From NCBI GenBank assembly GCA_947311845.1, contig CAMZMU010000123.1, positions 19,093,976 through 19,157,975 on the forward strand: DNA of 64,000 nt. The letters run 5' to 3'. Every line of letters starts with the position of its first letter. Positions within the stretch are counted from its first letter, which is position 1. This document shows positions 23,137-32,452 of the stretch, piece by piece. The notes below the pieces were generated by a model that saw only the letters and a program-made list of their open reading frames with translations, made no database searches and was not told the DNA's origin. A program made the translations under genes and the position numbers. This DNA comes from Poa pratensis. Lineage: Eukaryota > Streptophyta > Magnoliopsida > Poales > Poaceae.

Positions 23137-25415
23137 GGAACGTTTACGCCTGCGATCTTCTCTGTATGAATCTCTGCGGCTCGACTGCCGCTTTCGTAGT
23201 TGTCGCGTGTTGGGGAAGCACGGGATCTGCGTACAGAATCCTCTCCATCTGCCCACTCAGTCGCAACTTTGATGAGGTCAGCCAGGGAGGTTGGCTTTTC
23301 ACGACCAAGTGCCTCTTTGAAGTCCTTCCTGGCGAGACCTTGTATGAAGGCATCCATGGCCCTGTCTTCTGACACTTTGCCAACCGAATTGCGTATTTCG
23401 GTCCACCGCCGTATGTATGATCTCAACGACTCGTCTGATCGTTGAGTACATGTCCTTAATTCCTCGAATGTCTTCGGGCGCTCACACAGAGGCTCGAAGT
23501 TTTTGATGAAGTCTCTGCGGAAATCGTCCCACGAGTCATATGATGATGGAGGGAGCGATTTGAGCCAGTCGCGGGCAGTTCCTTCGAGCATAAGTCGTAT
23601 GTACTGCATCGCCGTGGTGTTCGTGCCACGCTGGCATGCCACGGCGAGTCTGTAATCTTCTAACCACCCAGAAGGTTCTTGGCGACCGTTGTACTTGGGT
23701 TGTTCGCCTGTCAACTTGAACCGTTTGGGCATCCGCGTCTCACGGATGCGTCGAGTGAAGCACAATGCTCCGCATGGCTCTGGTTCGCGATCAGAGTATG
23801 AATCGCTGCTATAGGATCTTCGAGATCTGCTTCTGCTGGACCTGTGCCGGCGCGTGCTTCTCCTTCCTTCATCCGAGTGGTGGCTGCGACCACTGCGATG
23901 ATGTGCTGCGTGTCGTGAGTCGACTATGTCGCGATCGCGATTCCTTGCTGGAGTTTTGTCTTCTGGCTGTATAGCCTGTGCCGCTAGAGCTAGCGATTTG
24001 AGTTGTTGGCGATGCAGGGCTGCGTTAGGGTCATTCGCCGGAGGTTGTATTGCCTTGAGGTAAGCACCTACGGAGAATAATGCACCCGCAGCAGTTTTGG
24101 GCACTGGGATTCCGTTAGCGTCCTCTGTCATGAACGACAGGTTACGGGTGATTGCTACCCTTTCATGTTCTGGAAGGCTTGCCAACCGCGACCTAGGTCG
24201 TGGGGTTGGTTGCTGTGTGGACCCGAGGGATTGCTCCCTTCTTCGGGCACTCGAGAGGCTGGCTTGCCTTTTGCGCTCCTCGAGCGTCGCTCGGTAGTTT
24301 TGCAGTCGAATTGACTCCTGCCAGTTGAAGTACTGGAAGGTCAACATCTCCTCTGGGGTGGAGTTTGGTGGCATCATTGTGCACTCCTTTATGACTTTAT
24401 CTGCTTTTGCTGCCATCTCCTCCGTGATTGTCAAGGTTGTGACCCCATCCGGCATGGTTACCGTGCATGGGAATTGTGCAGGCCTGCGAGCGGCTGCGTC
24501 TGCGGATGATTCTGCGGTGAAGGCCACGTAGACCTGATGGGGCGTGACCCGAGGACAGGTGTATGTGCTGTCGATTCCAGTCATGGACTCGACGTCGCCG
24601 TCGAGGCTCATGTCAGAGCCAGTGTGTTCATCGAGTAGATCTTCGAGGCGAATCTCGTTGTCGATGTGCTCATCACCTATGCTCATCTCGGTGTTGGCGA
24701 AGCCATTATGGATTTCTGAGTCGAGGTTGGTGTTGGTGAAGATCTCCGAGTCGACGTTGTTGTCGTTATGAATCGCGGGCTCGTAGAAGTCATCGAGGGA
24801 GATCCCGCAGTCGAAACTCTCGTCGAGTGGTAGGTTGAAGTCGATGTTGCTTGTGTTGTATGCTGATTCTGCTTCCTCGCCTTGGAGTTCCGTCATCATG
24901 AACCTGTCGAGCTCGCCGGTCGACATGGTTGTTGCGGGCGAGCAGGCTTCAGGAATCGACGACGGGGCGAGCGCAGTCGACGGAGCCTCGAGTGCACCCA
25001 GCGCCAGTTGTTGCGGATCTGTCGAGTCCTGCGTGCCAAGATTGTTTACGAAAAAATTGAATGCTCCAACAGTCAAGCTCAAACCTGATTCAAGGCCGGA
25101 AAACGCCTCCTGAAGCTCTGGCGAGTGCGGATTGAAATTCATTGGAAGAGCAGATGCGCTTTTTGCAGGTGAAGCGGGCAGGCTGCCGCTTTTCGAGTGG
25201 ATCGGCGAGTCGCCGTGTGTCGCCTGGATCGGCGAGTTGCTGTTTGCTGACATGGCCGGCGAGTTGCCGTTTGCAGATGAGATCGGCGAGTTGCCGTTTG
25301 CTGGTGTGATCGGCGATTTGCCGTTTGCTGTTGGGACCGGCGAAACTTCGAGTCCAGCGCTATTCTTTCCCACAGACGGCGCCACTTGACGAGGGGTAGA
25401 CTCATCAAGACCCAT
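23118..25415 (-). CDS. gag: Gag polyprotein (Retrotrans_gag), ends in a frameshift
   Basis: The open frame overlaps the 5' LTR edge and covers about 765 codons. The true start is probably a Met inside the internal region (for instance near 25140, or an upstream one). An N-terminal low-complexity part holds six 9-10-residue repeats (ANGNSPI-like, about 25180-25350). The middle is acidic with Asp/Glu-rich segments. The C-terminal third (about 23150-23750) is a Retrotrans_gag capsid domain (KYNGRQEPSGWLEDYRLAV, and WDDFRRDFIKNFEP). The frame stops at 23118, but coding continues one base out of register at 23104-22619. Gag forms the virus-like particle that packages the RNA. Confidence 0.85.
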   Translation of the reverse strand: MGLDESTPRQVAPSVGKNSAGLEVSPVPTANGKSPITPANGNSPISSANGNSPAMSANSNSPIQATHGDSPIHSKSGSLPASPAKSASALPMNFNPHSPELQEAFSGLESGLSLTVGAFNFFVNNLGTQDSTDPQQLALGALEAPSTALAPSSIPEACSPATTMSTGELDRFMMTELQGEEAESAYNTSNIDFNLPLDESFDCGISLDDFYEPAIHNDNNVDSEIFTNTNLDSEIHNGFANTEMSIGDEHIDNEIRLEDLLDEHTGSDMSLDGDVESMTGIDSTYTCPRVTPHQVYVAFTAESSADAAARRPAQFPCTVTMPDGVTTLTITEEMAAKADKVIKECTMMPPNSTPEEMLTFQYFNWQESIRLQNYRATLEERKRQASLSSARRREQSLGSTQQPTPRPRSRLASLPEHERVAITRNLSFMTEDANGIPVPKTAAGALFSVGAYLKAIQPPANDPNAALHRQQLKSLALAAQAIQPEDKTPARNRDRDIVDSRHAAHHRSGRSHHSDEGRRSTRRHRSSRSRSRRSYSSDSYSDREPEPCGALCFTRRIRETRMPKRFKLTGEQPKYNGRQEPSGWLEDYRLAVACQRGTNTTAMQYIRLMLEGTARDWLKSLPPSSYDSWDDFRRDFIKNFEPLCERPKTFEELRTCTQRSDESLRSYIRRWTEIRNSVGKVSEDRAMDAFIQGLARKDFKEALGREKPTSLADLIKVATEWADGEDSVRRSRASPTRDNYESGSRAAEIHTEKIAGVNVPTSLRR
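25369..25384 (-). other. Primer-binding site
   Basis: Two bases inside the 5' LTR the minus strand reads TGGCGCCGTCTGTGGG. The TGGCGCC core matches the 3' end of a plant tRNA ending GGCGCCA (tRNA-Asp type); the distal half matches less well. Confidence 0.75.
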
Positions 25416-25875
25416 GGTTAAGGTCCCTAGGTTATGAATATGGGGGAGAGAACGTGGTAGAGCTGGAAGTATCGTCGGCTGACAAGCAGGGCAAAGATTT
25501 TACCCAGGTTCAGGGCCCTCGTGTGGAGGTAACACCCCTACGTCCTGCCTGTCTGTTATTGATTTGTGAATATGATGGTTACAAGGATCCCGGCGAGATG
25601 TCGATCTCGCTAGGGTTTGTGGCTCTGGTGGTTCGTTGTCTGGTTCGATGGCCCTCCCAGTCCTTAAATAATAGGCTGGGTCTCGGGTGTTCGTAACCGA
25701 CTCGATTTACAAGTAAGGAAACTCTAAACCGACTATTGCTTCGCCAAACTTGGAGGATACTCCATCTTCGTGGGCCTCCCTTCATGGGCTTCATGTAGGC
25801 TCTGATAGTTGGGCCTAGTCGATACGTGCACCAGGTACCCTCATGGTAGGGTACCCGATAGGCATACCCATGTCA
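25387..25875 (-). repeat. 5' LTR of the nested Tat element
   Basis: 489 bp, TG...CA ends (TGACATGGGTA at the start on the minus strand, CCTCGTCA at the end). A TATA-like run (CCTATTATTTAAGG on the minus strand, near 25660-25675) would drive genomic RNA. I find no difference from the 12628-13116 copy by eye. Confidence 0.93.
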
Positions 25876-26774
25876 ATCACACACTTGTAGTTCAAAATTC
25901 AATTACTTTCGGAAAATAGGCATAAAGTCATTTAAATAGGCGAAATTAGGTAGAAACCGAGAAAATTCCTAATATTGCTGGATTATCCATAAAATATGGT
26001 CTAATACGTGTGATAATTGGATGGGTGCCATTTTCCACCATATTTTTTGTACCTGCTTCACAAAAAATGTCATTTTTTACAATTAAAAAATGAAAAATGA
26101 TATTTATAAAACTATTTTGAAAAAACTCAGTTCTACAACATTGTTTGTCATACCAAGATACACGTATGTGTTAAATATGGGCACATTATCACAAAATATG
26201 GGCACATTATCACAAACTACACCATGAGAATGATCATATCTAGGTCATTTGACTCGAAAGATTTACATGTTCATAAATGATTGACCTTTTTGTGAAGAAG
26301 TTTTTTGAAAACTTTTTCAAAACACAAGTTTATAATTTTTCCTAGCAACTAGTACCCATAAAATGACTTCATGCCAAAGGATTTCATTTTCTGAGTATTT
26401 TTTCACTTTCTTTTATTTTGTTGAAAAAATGGTCGAAATGGACCCGTGCCATAGTTTATGATAATGTGTCCATATTTGATACATAGGTGTGTCTTGGTAT
26501 GGCAAACATTGTTGGCAAAAACAATTTCCAAATTATTTTTATAAATATAATTTTCTATCTTTTAAGTGCCAAAAATAATTTTTTTATTAAACAAGTACCA
26601 AAAATATGTTGCAAAAAGTAATATGCATGGTGAAAATGATGATATGGATGTCATATTTGGATTCCTCTCATTTTTCTAATCGATTTAGACATTTTATTTG
26701 TTAAATTTCGATTTACGGATTTAAAGATATGATTTATTTCATATTAAATGAAAAATAGAAAAAATGAGAGTGAC

Positions 26775-26950
26775 CTATGCCGACGGTTTTGCCGTCGGCG
26801 TAGCCCTGCTGGACCTAAGCTGACGGCTGCCGTCGGCATAGGTCTGGTGAACCTATGCCGACGGCAAGCTTAGGCCTGTGTCAAATTTTTTTTGCCTCGC
26901 GGGGTCTATGCCGACGGCCCCAACAAAAAGCCGTCGGCGTAGGCTCTGGG
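26775..26950. repeat. CACTA right subterminal repeats
   Basis: Multiple copies of CTATGCCGACGG and its inverse GCCGTCGGCATAG occur, mirroring the left end. A T-rich spacer at 26885-26893 matches the poly-T that follows the left repeats. Confidence 0.85.
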
Positions 26951-26979
26951 CGTCGGCACAGAGCCCCGTTCCTGTAGTG

Positions 26980-28210
26980 CAGGAGCAGCAGCAGCAGAGA
27001 TCTCGTCGTCGTCCCCTCGCTCCATCGATCGATCCAGTCGCCGTTGGCCTTTTGCCGGCTGGTGTTTCACCCTTGTAACTAGCCGGCGATGGTTTCCTGG
27101 CGTCTCGGTCGGGGTCGATCACTCGACCGATCTCCCTGTTCGCCTGCAGTGCAGTGCAAGACGCGTGTTCATCATCATCAGCTCTCGCATCATCGCGCTC
27201 GCGCGCGGCGAACAATTGGGTTGGAATAGATACTCTCTTGGAACCTCTCGCTAGAGTCTATGTTGACAGTTTAAACTTGGATCGAATGGGCGCGGCATGG
27301 CATATCAGCTGACAGGGTTTAAACTCTGCAGTGCAGGTAAACAGAGAGTGCGAGATCCAGTGAGTGTTCACGAGGATGGACGTACGCGTGCGACGCATGT
27401 GACGCGGAGCAGAGGCTGTACGCGGAAGAAGCTGGGAGCGTATCGATCGGCCTCGATCGTGGACCTGCATCTGCCCTCGCCAACGCCCAAACGATTGATG
27501 CGTGATCCTCTGCACGGACACGGGGATACATTACGCATGCTCGTGTGTACTACCAGCCGCATCAATTAACACTGCAGCTATTATCTCTCCATCTCATCTC
27601 TGCAGATCTTTCACCGTCCCTGGCAGACAGCAACGTACGAGTTCAGAGCCAGTCGGTCTGCTACATTCATTATTTTCACCTCGTCAGCGTGACTCTATCC
27701 GGTATGCAAACGGGTCATAAGTCATAGCCCTTACGCCAGGTAGGCCACGGCGGAGGTTTAGGCGACGTACGTCCAGCTGCGGCCGGCAGTGCCGAGCCGT
27801 TCCCCAGGACGGACGGCGACGATTAGTCGTCGAGTATAGTGTGCTCCCTCCGTCGGTGGGGGCGCGACAGGGGCTTGCCGATGCCAGGAACCGGACACGG
27901 GAACAGCCAACGAGCCTGCCGCTCCCGCGCTGGTAGGCCACGCGTGAGCGTGACGCCCCTAACCAAAATTATCATGCACGTCACCACATAGTCAAGTCAC
28001 ATGATCGGATCTAGTCGCTTTCTAATATATACCATATCCCACTAAGATCATGCCCTACCTTGGATCAATCATCAGCTTCGGTGAATTAATGAGGATTTCC
28101 CTTGATCTTATGTCTATTTTTCAAATTGTTCATCAGGCCCTATTCGAACCGCGCGGTTATTGTTGTCGACAGATAAAGAGCTGACAGTTCGATTCCAGTA
28201 GGAAACGGAA
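26980..28210. other. Right flank of the CACTA element, no gene seen
   Basis: GC-moderate, rich in GATC/CGAT and ACGT runs, with many short overlapping frames on both strands and no domains. It begins with 'cag', the CACTA target duplication. It may be a former promoter region. Confidence 0.4.
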
Positions 28211-28916
28211 TGCCACCTTGCTGACGCAGAAAAGGAGCGCACAGCCTATTACCATCCTTGAAAGAGAACGCAAACGTATCCTCTGGGTAGAGCCACACAT
28301 AAAACACTTTCAGATGTACTCCGTATAACATAACAAGAGGATCTTTAGCCAAATCAGACTGCGATACCTTAGGTTGATGTGAGCCAAAGGGTAACAAAAT
28401 GGTATATGCGTGGTGTCAATGTGAAATGTGGAAACCAATTGTTCTAAACAATATGCCTGCGAAGAAATCATTTGGGTTCTTGACTTTCCTTGTGCGATCT
28501 GGAATATAAGAATATGGCATAAGCTTTCAGTAAGAAAAGTCAGGATGTTACCACTGAAGATGATTTCAGGTACCAGGAGAAATAAATATTTCGTTCTAAA
28601 ATAATGAGCTCCCATGAGCGCATCATTTATAATTTTCACAAGGATCATGGAGATATGAGTTCTACTCATCATATAAACTTCAGCGCAGCGACAGAGTTAC
28701 CTAACATATGCTGAGACTTGCAATGTAAGATTGAACATTTTCCATGAAACAAGTAAAGGAGATGCGATTTTCTCTACTCTATGCGACCTTTAACATCGTC
28801 CACCATACAGCTAATTTTATTCAAATCCCGGATTCCAACTATAAATCGTTTGCAGAAATTGCTGAGCACTGCTAACAAGCAGCAAAAAAGAGAAAGTAAC
28901 CGCCACATTCTCCAAA

Positions 28917-30102
28917 GAGTTAAACGCTTGAGGAGTCACTAAGTTGTCACAGATGAGCGCATTAGTCATCAACTCAAAAAATGCAAACTATTGGTCACAT
29001 AGTTGTGAGTTAGAGCCAAATTGGTCACTCCGTCAAGACGGACGTTAAGTCGCTGACGTGGCATACCATTTTTACAAGTACACCCTTATAATTTTATTTC
29101 TTTTAATTGCTAGGTCCTTTTTCGATTTATATTTGCCTCCTCAGCCGGCGGCAAGCCGTCCGTCTGTGACCGCTGCGTAGGGCGGTCGAGCCGTGCAACC
29201 TGCCGCATGTTGCGCACTAGCTTGCCGCTACGCCGGCGATTCAGCGCATTCCCGCGCCCCTAGTGCCTCCACCGGTCCTCAACACCTTTCGCGGGATCGC
29301 CTCGCGCCGGCCTTTCCGATCGTTCCGATTGTTCAAGAGAGCTAGCTGCTCACGTACTCACGTACGGTACTAGCCAATCCATCAAGCTGTTTGAGGAGGC
29401 TAGCACGTACATCCATGGGAGGCTGGGGCCTTGTCCGAGCGGGAGAATCGCCGCGACGGCGGCAAACCGGGCGCGAAGAAAACGAAGACGGCGTGCCGTA
29501 GTCCAGCGCCTCGTCGGCGCCAAGGCCATGGACGAGGTCCAGCCGTCCAGGTTGCGCGCCCTGCAGGTGGCCGTGACGTGGTGCTGCCCCGCTAGGCTCG
29601 CCAGCTGCACGGCGAGGCTGCCCACGCCGCCCGAGGCCGCGGTGACCAGCACGTTCTAGACGGGGCCGTTGCCTGCATCGAGGCCAACCCGGCCATCCTG
29701 AGCGCGGTCGCCGCCGCGATGGGAACGCACGAGACTTGGACGGCTGACACCTCCGGCCACCTCAGAGCCGCCTTCGACGAGCGGGCACGGCGACGCGACG
29801 CGGCCGGCGAGCAAGCCACGGCGGCCCGCAGGGGAGCGGGCGGTTAGCAGAACATGACCATCACCTCTTTGACAAAATGTCTAGCCTTAATTTTTTCAAT
29901 AGGACAAATAGATGCGAACAAGGAAAATATAGTGTGTATTTTGTAAAAAACAAACTGTCACGTCAGCGACTTAACGTCCGTATTGACGGAGTGACCAACT
30001 TGGCTCTAACTCACAACTATGTGACCAATAGTTTGCATTTTTTGAGTTGGTGACTAATGCGCTCATCTGTGGCAACTTCGTGACTCCTCAAACGTTTAAC
30101 TC
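28917..30102. mobile_element. Pack-MULE (Mutator-like, long TIR)
   Basis: The ends GAGTTAAACG and CGTTTAACTC start terminal inverted repeats of about 145 bp with only a few mismatches (28917-29063 and 29957-30102). The 9-bp direct duplication ttctccaaa flanks both sides exactly (28908-28916 and 30103-30111). A 9-bp duplication with long TIRs defines the Mutator superfamily. There is no transposase. The GC-rich centre is a captured gene fragment. Confidence 0.92.
29350..29819 (-). pseudogene. Captured quinone-oxidoreductase (zinc-type ADH-like) fragment
   Basis: The minus strand reads RWPEVSAVQVSCVPIAAATAL (29592-29819 frame) and then, in another frame, LVTAASGGVGSLAVQLASLA and HHVTATCRARNLDGW (29350-29652 frame). 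This is the nucleotide-binding region of medium-chain dehydrogenases of the quinone oxidoreductase / ceQORH type (GGVG is the NADPH-binding loop). A frameshift and loss of both ends leave about 120 recognisable codons. It was probably copied from a host gene into the MULE. Confidence 0.75.
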
Positions 30103-30200
30103 TTCTCCAAAATCTGAAGCACCTAGTCGACGTTACAATCCAGAGCACCGGCAGGGAGAAGAAATACAGTCCTGCCGGTCTCCACGGGCACAGGTAAGGG

Positions 30201-31452
30201 TGCGCGCTATTCGCTAAATCCAGTATAACCAACCTCCGGCAAGTAGTTTGTAGCAGCAGCAGGCAAAGCCACTAAGCGGGTATACAGATTATAGCGGCGG
30301 CCAAGCAGGCAACAGGCAGCAGCCGCCAAGTCCAATCGGCAAGCAGCAGGCCACCAGCGGGGACGAACCCTACAAGCGGAAAGCGCCTGCTCCTGTTCGC
30401 TCCTGGGCTCTCTCGTCCTCGTTACTGCCTCGGGCAGAGAGATTGGGAATGGAGATGCGTGCCGGGTAGGAGTCGGGCCACCAGCCGCCACCGCAACAGG
30501 TCTACCACTAGGGTTATGGGACCGCGAGTCTATGGAGAACAGGAGAAGCCATGGAGGTGCCGTGCGACCGTGGAGACTGGGGGCGGCAGGGGACAGGATG
30601 GAAAGGGAGCCAGGAGGAAGGCACGCTGAGGGAGTTGGGCTGTGGGCCCAAATCGGCAAAATAAGATGATCAAGGAGTAATGGCTGACATCGGATTACCT
30701 ATATCTGATTGTTTTAGTCTAACCTGTCCTCCAATAAATAGTATAGATATGATTATCAACAAATAAAAGCACACAAATATGCAAAAGTCATAAATCATAA
30801 TCACTGTGAGATTACATAAAAGTACCAATATGATAAATAGAAAAGAAAATGAAAATTGTTCCATCCAAGCACACCATGTAGACATACTTCAAACCAAGCC
30901 TTCCTCTTAGTATTGATATGCGGTGTTCTCATCATATTATTTACTTATTTTCAAGATTACACATTGTTGTGGCTGCTGGACATTTGGCCATTTATTGATG
31001 CTTTGGGTAGTTCTAAGTTTATGTGACCATTTCACACAATATGTGATTGTCATTTCACACAGAACATTTTGAAATATGTAGCAAACAATGTAATGGTCAT
31101 ACTCTCGCACAAGTTCAGTTCAACATTTTGACCATCCAAGCACAAATTGTCATTCAACCTCAACAACATCAAGCGTAAGTTTTAGTTACATAAACATGCG
31201 AAGAAGAATGTTGGTATTCAGCCTTGACATCGGTATTGCTTCGCATCCGAAAGGCAATGCCAAGCCTTGACCGTCGACATCCATTCGGAGCTTAAAGGTT
31301 ATCATCTGTCATTTGGGAAATCAACATCATCTCCAAGGCCCAACTTCCCGACAATTTATACCTTAATATATTGATAAGCCTGAAAAATACGGTATTATGA
31401 ATCCTCTGTTGTTTTATGTTGATCCAAATTCGTATATACTGATAAAGGCCAA
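30201..31452. other. No gene seen
   Basis: 30200-30660 is GC-rich with a 150-codon Pro/Ala-rich minus frame lacking any domain; it may be leftover 5' flank of the duplicated gene. 30670-31450 is AT-rich with nothing recognisable. Confidence 0.35.
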
Positions 31453-31830
31453 CTTGTGACGAGGAGAGCGGAGCGCCCCGGAGTCAGAAGTTGGCCCATC
31501 ATGGTCGCAGGCCCGCCCGGATACACGGAGGGGGGTGCGGGGGCGGCAGGCCCCGCGGTACGGTACGGATCGTTTCCGAGTCAGACTGCAGCTGACTTAG
31601 GGTTTTGCACCACCATAAATACATCTTGTAAGCCGCCGTTTGGGGTAAGCCATACATTGTAAACCCACGGCGTTTGTAACCTCACCCGATATAGTGAAAT
31701 ATTGCTGGCTGGCGCCCGTGGTTTTTCTCCTCCATTGTTGGAGGGGTTTTCCACGCTAAATCTTGTGTCCCCGCTGTTAGATCTTTCCGTTACTTCATCG
31801 TTTTCTTGCTATTGTCTATAACATCCTCGT
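31453..31830 (+). repeat. Probable Copia LTR remnant (solo or partial)
   Basis: The layout is that of a plant Copia LTR: GC-rich U3, a TATA-like CCATAAATAC near 31611, a run TATAGTGAAATATTGCTGGC near 31690, and a U5-like GGTTTTTCTCC ... GGGGTTTTCCACGC (31717-31757) ending near CTATAACA. No internal region, PBS or clear target duplication is found. Confidence 0.5.
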
Positions 31831-32391
31831 AGAAACGTATGTGTATGCTTTTTTTCAAGTACCTACTATGAATATTTAAAAAAATATGTAATGATGGTAA
31901 AGTTTATAAAAGCTTGGGATAGATATATCTTCAACCAAAGGTTTTAGAGAGAACTAGATTGAAGTACTCCGCTAGGCGAGGCGATTGGAGAAGCTTGAGT
32001 ATGTATATTGGAATTCCGGATTGGAGAAGGCCGTCTAGGCGATCGAGGCGACCATTGCGTCATCTACCGGTGTGCGTATCATGCCCCCAACGATCGCGTC
32101 ATAAGCCATCGCAATGGAGATCGAGGTAGAGAGCCATCCGATCCGATTCTACAACACTTAATTTCACCCACAAAACCCCCTTCTAGTTAAGCAACTTGAT
32201 CGGTTGGCTGGGCACCGAGCGGAGTGCCGGTGGAAAGCGAGGCGAGAAATGCCGCACATGATGATCGATCGCGATCGGTGGTGAGTCACGGCACACACAC
32301 GGCGTGTCGGCGTGGGCTGCTGGCTGCTGCTGAAATCTTCTTTGCCCACTTCCCGAGGGGAGACGCTAGCTTGGCCCGATCGAGAGCCGAT

Positions 32392-32452
32392 CGGCGCCGG
32401 CCTCACGTACTTACCACACATGACGGCGCCGGCCTCACGTACTTACCACACA
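32392..32452. repeat. 32-bp tandem duplication
   Basis: CGGCGCCGGCCTCACGTACT plus the following ACCACACA occurs twice with a period of 32 bases, directly against the Helitron 3' terminus at 32453. Confidence 0.75.

Larger units (their letters stand above)
12628..25875 (-). mobile_element. Gypsy retrotransposon, Tat lineage, with antisense accessory genes
   Basis: Two 489-bp LTRs in direct orientation bound a 13,248-bp element, and 'atcac' flanks it on both sides (12623-12627 and 25876-25880). Read on the minus strand the order is 5' LTR, PBS, gag, protease, RT, RNase H, a second (archaeal-type) RNase H, integrase, then a 5-kb 3' region, PPT and 3' LTR. RT before integrase defines Gypsy. The dual RNase H and the long 3' region with antisense genes are known of the Tat group (Grande, RIRE2, Ogre relatives). 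A Triticeae family such as Fatima is possible from LTR size, but I cannot confirm it. It lies inside the CACTA element, so it is younger than it. Confidence 0.93.
11444..26979. mobile_element. Non-autonomous CACTA (En/Spm) transposon, interrupted by a retrotransposon
   Basis: The left end is CACTACAGGAA at 11444 and the right end is its inverse, TTCCTGTAGTG, finishing at 26979. The trinucleotide 'cag' flanks both sides (11441-11443 and 26980-26982), as expected for a 3-bp CACTA duplication. Both subterminal regions are packed with GCCGTCGGCATA in both orientations, the usual transposase-binding type of repeat. Without the nested LTR element the transposon is about 2.3 kb and AT-rich, and holds no transposase. 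It must have depended on an autonomous partner. The interior is built from rearranged copies of one sequence (see findings). Confidence 0.93.
28211..30200 (-). pseudogene. Second, partial copy of the 5' part of the 636-7552 gene, split by a MULE
   Basis: 28214-28460 matches about 6562-6795, 28460-28916 matches about 7045-7515, and 30103-30200 matches about 7506-7600, all in the same order and strand. Exon sequence is shared (VFYVWLxPEDTFAFSFKDGN). In this copy the stretch DPLVMLYGVHLKVFYVW is in one frame thanks to 7 bases that the left copy lacks. However, the first exon has a stop (TAG) in the frame used by the left copy, and the gene body after this point is missing. The copy lacks the left copy's 6795-7045 intron piece. 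Confidence 0.75.
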
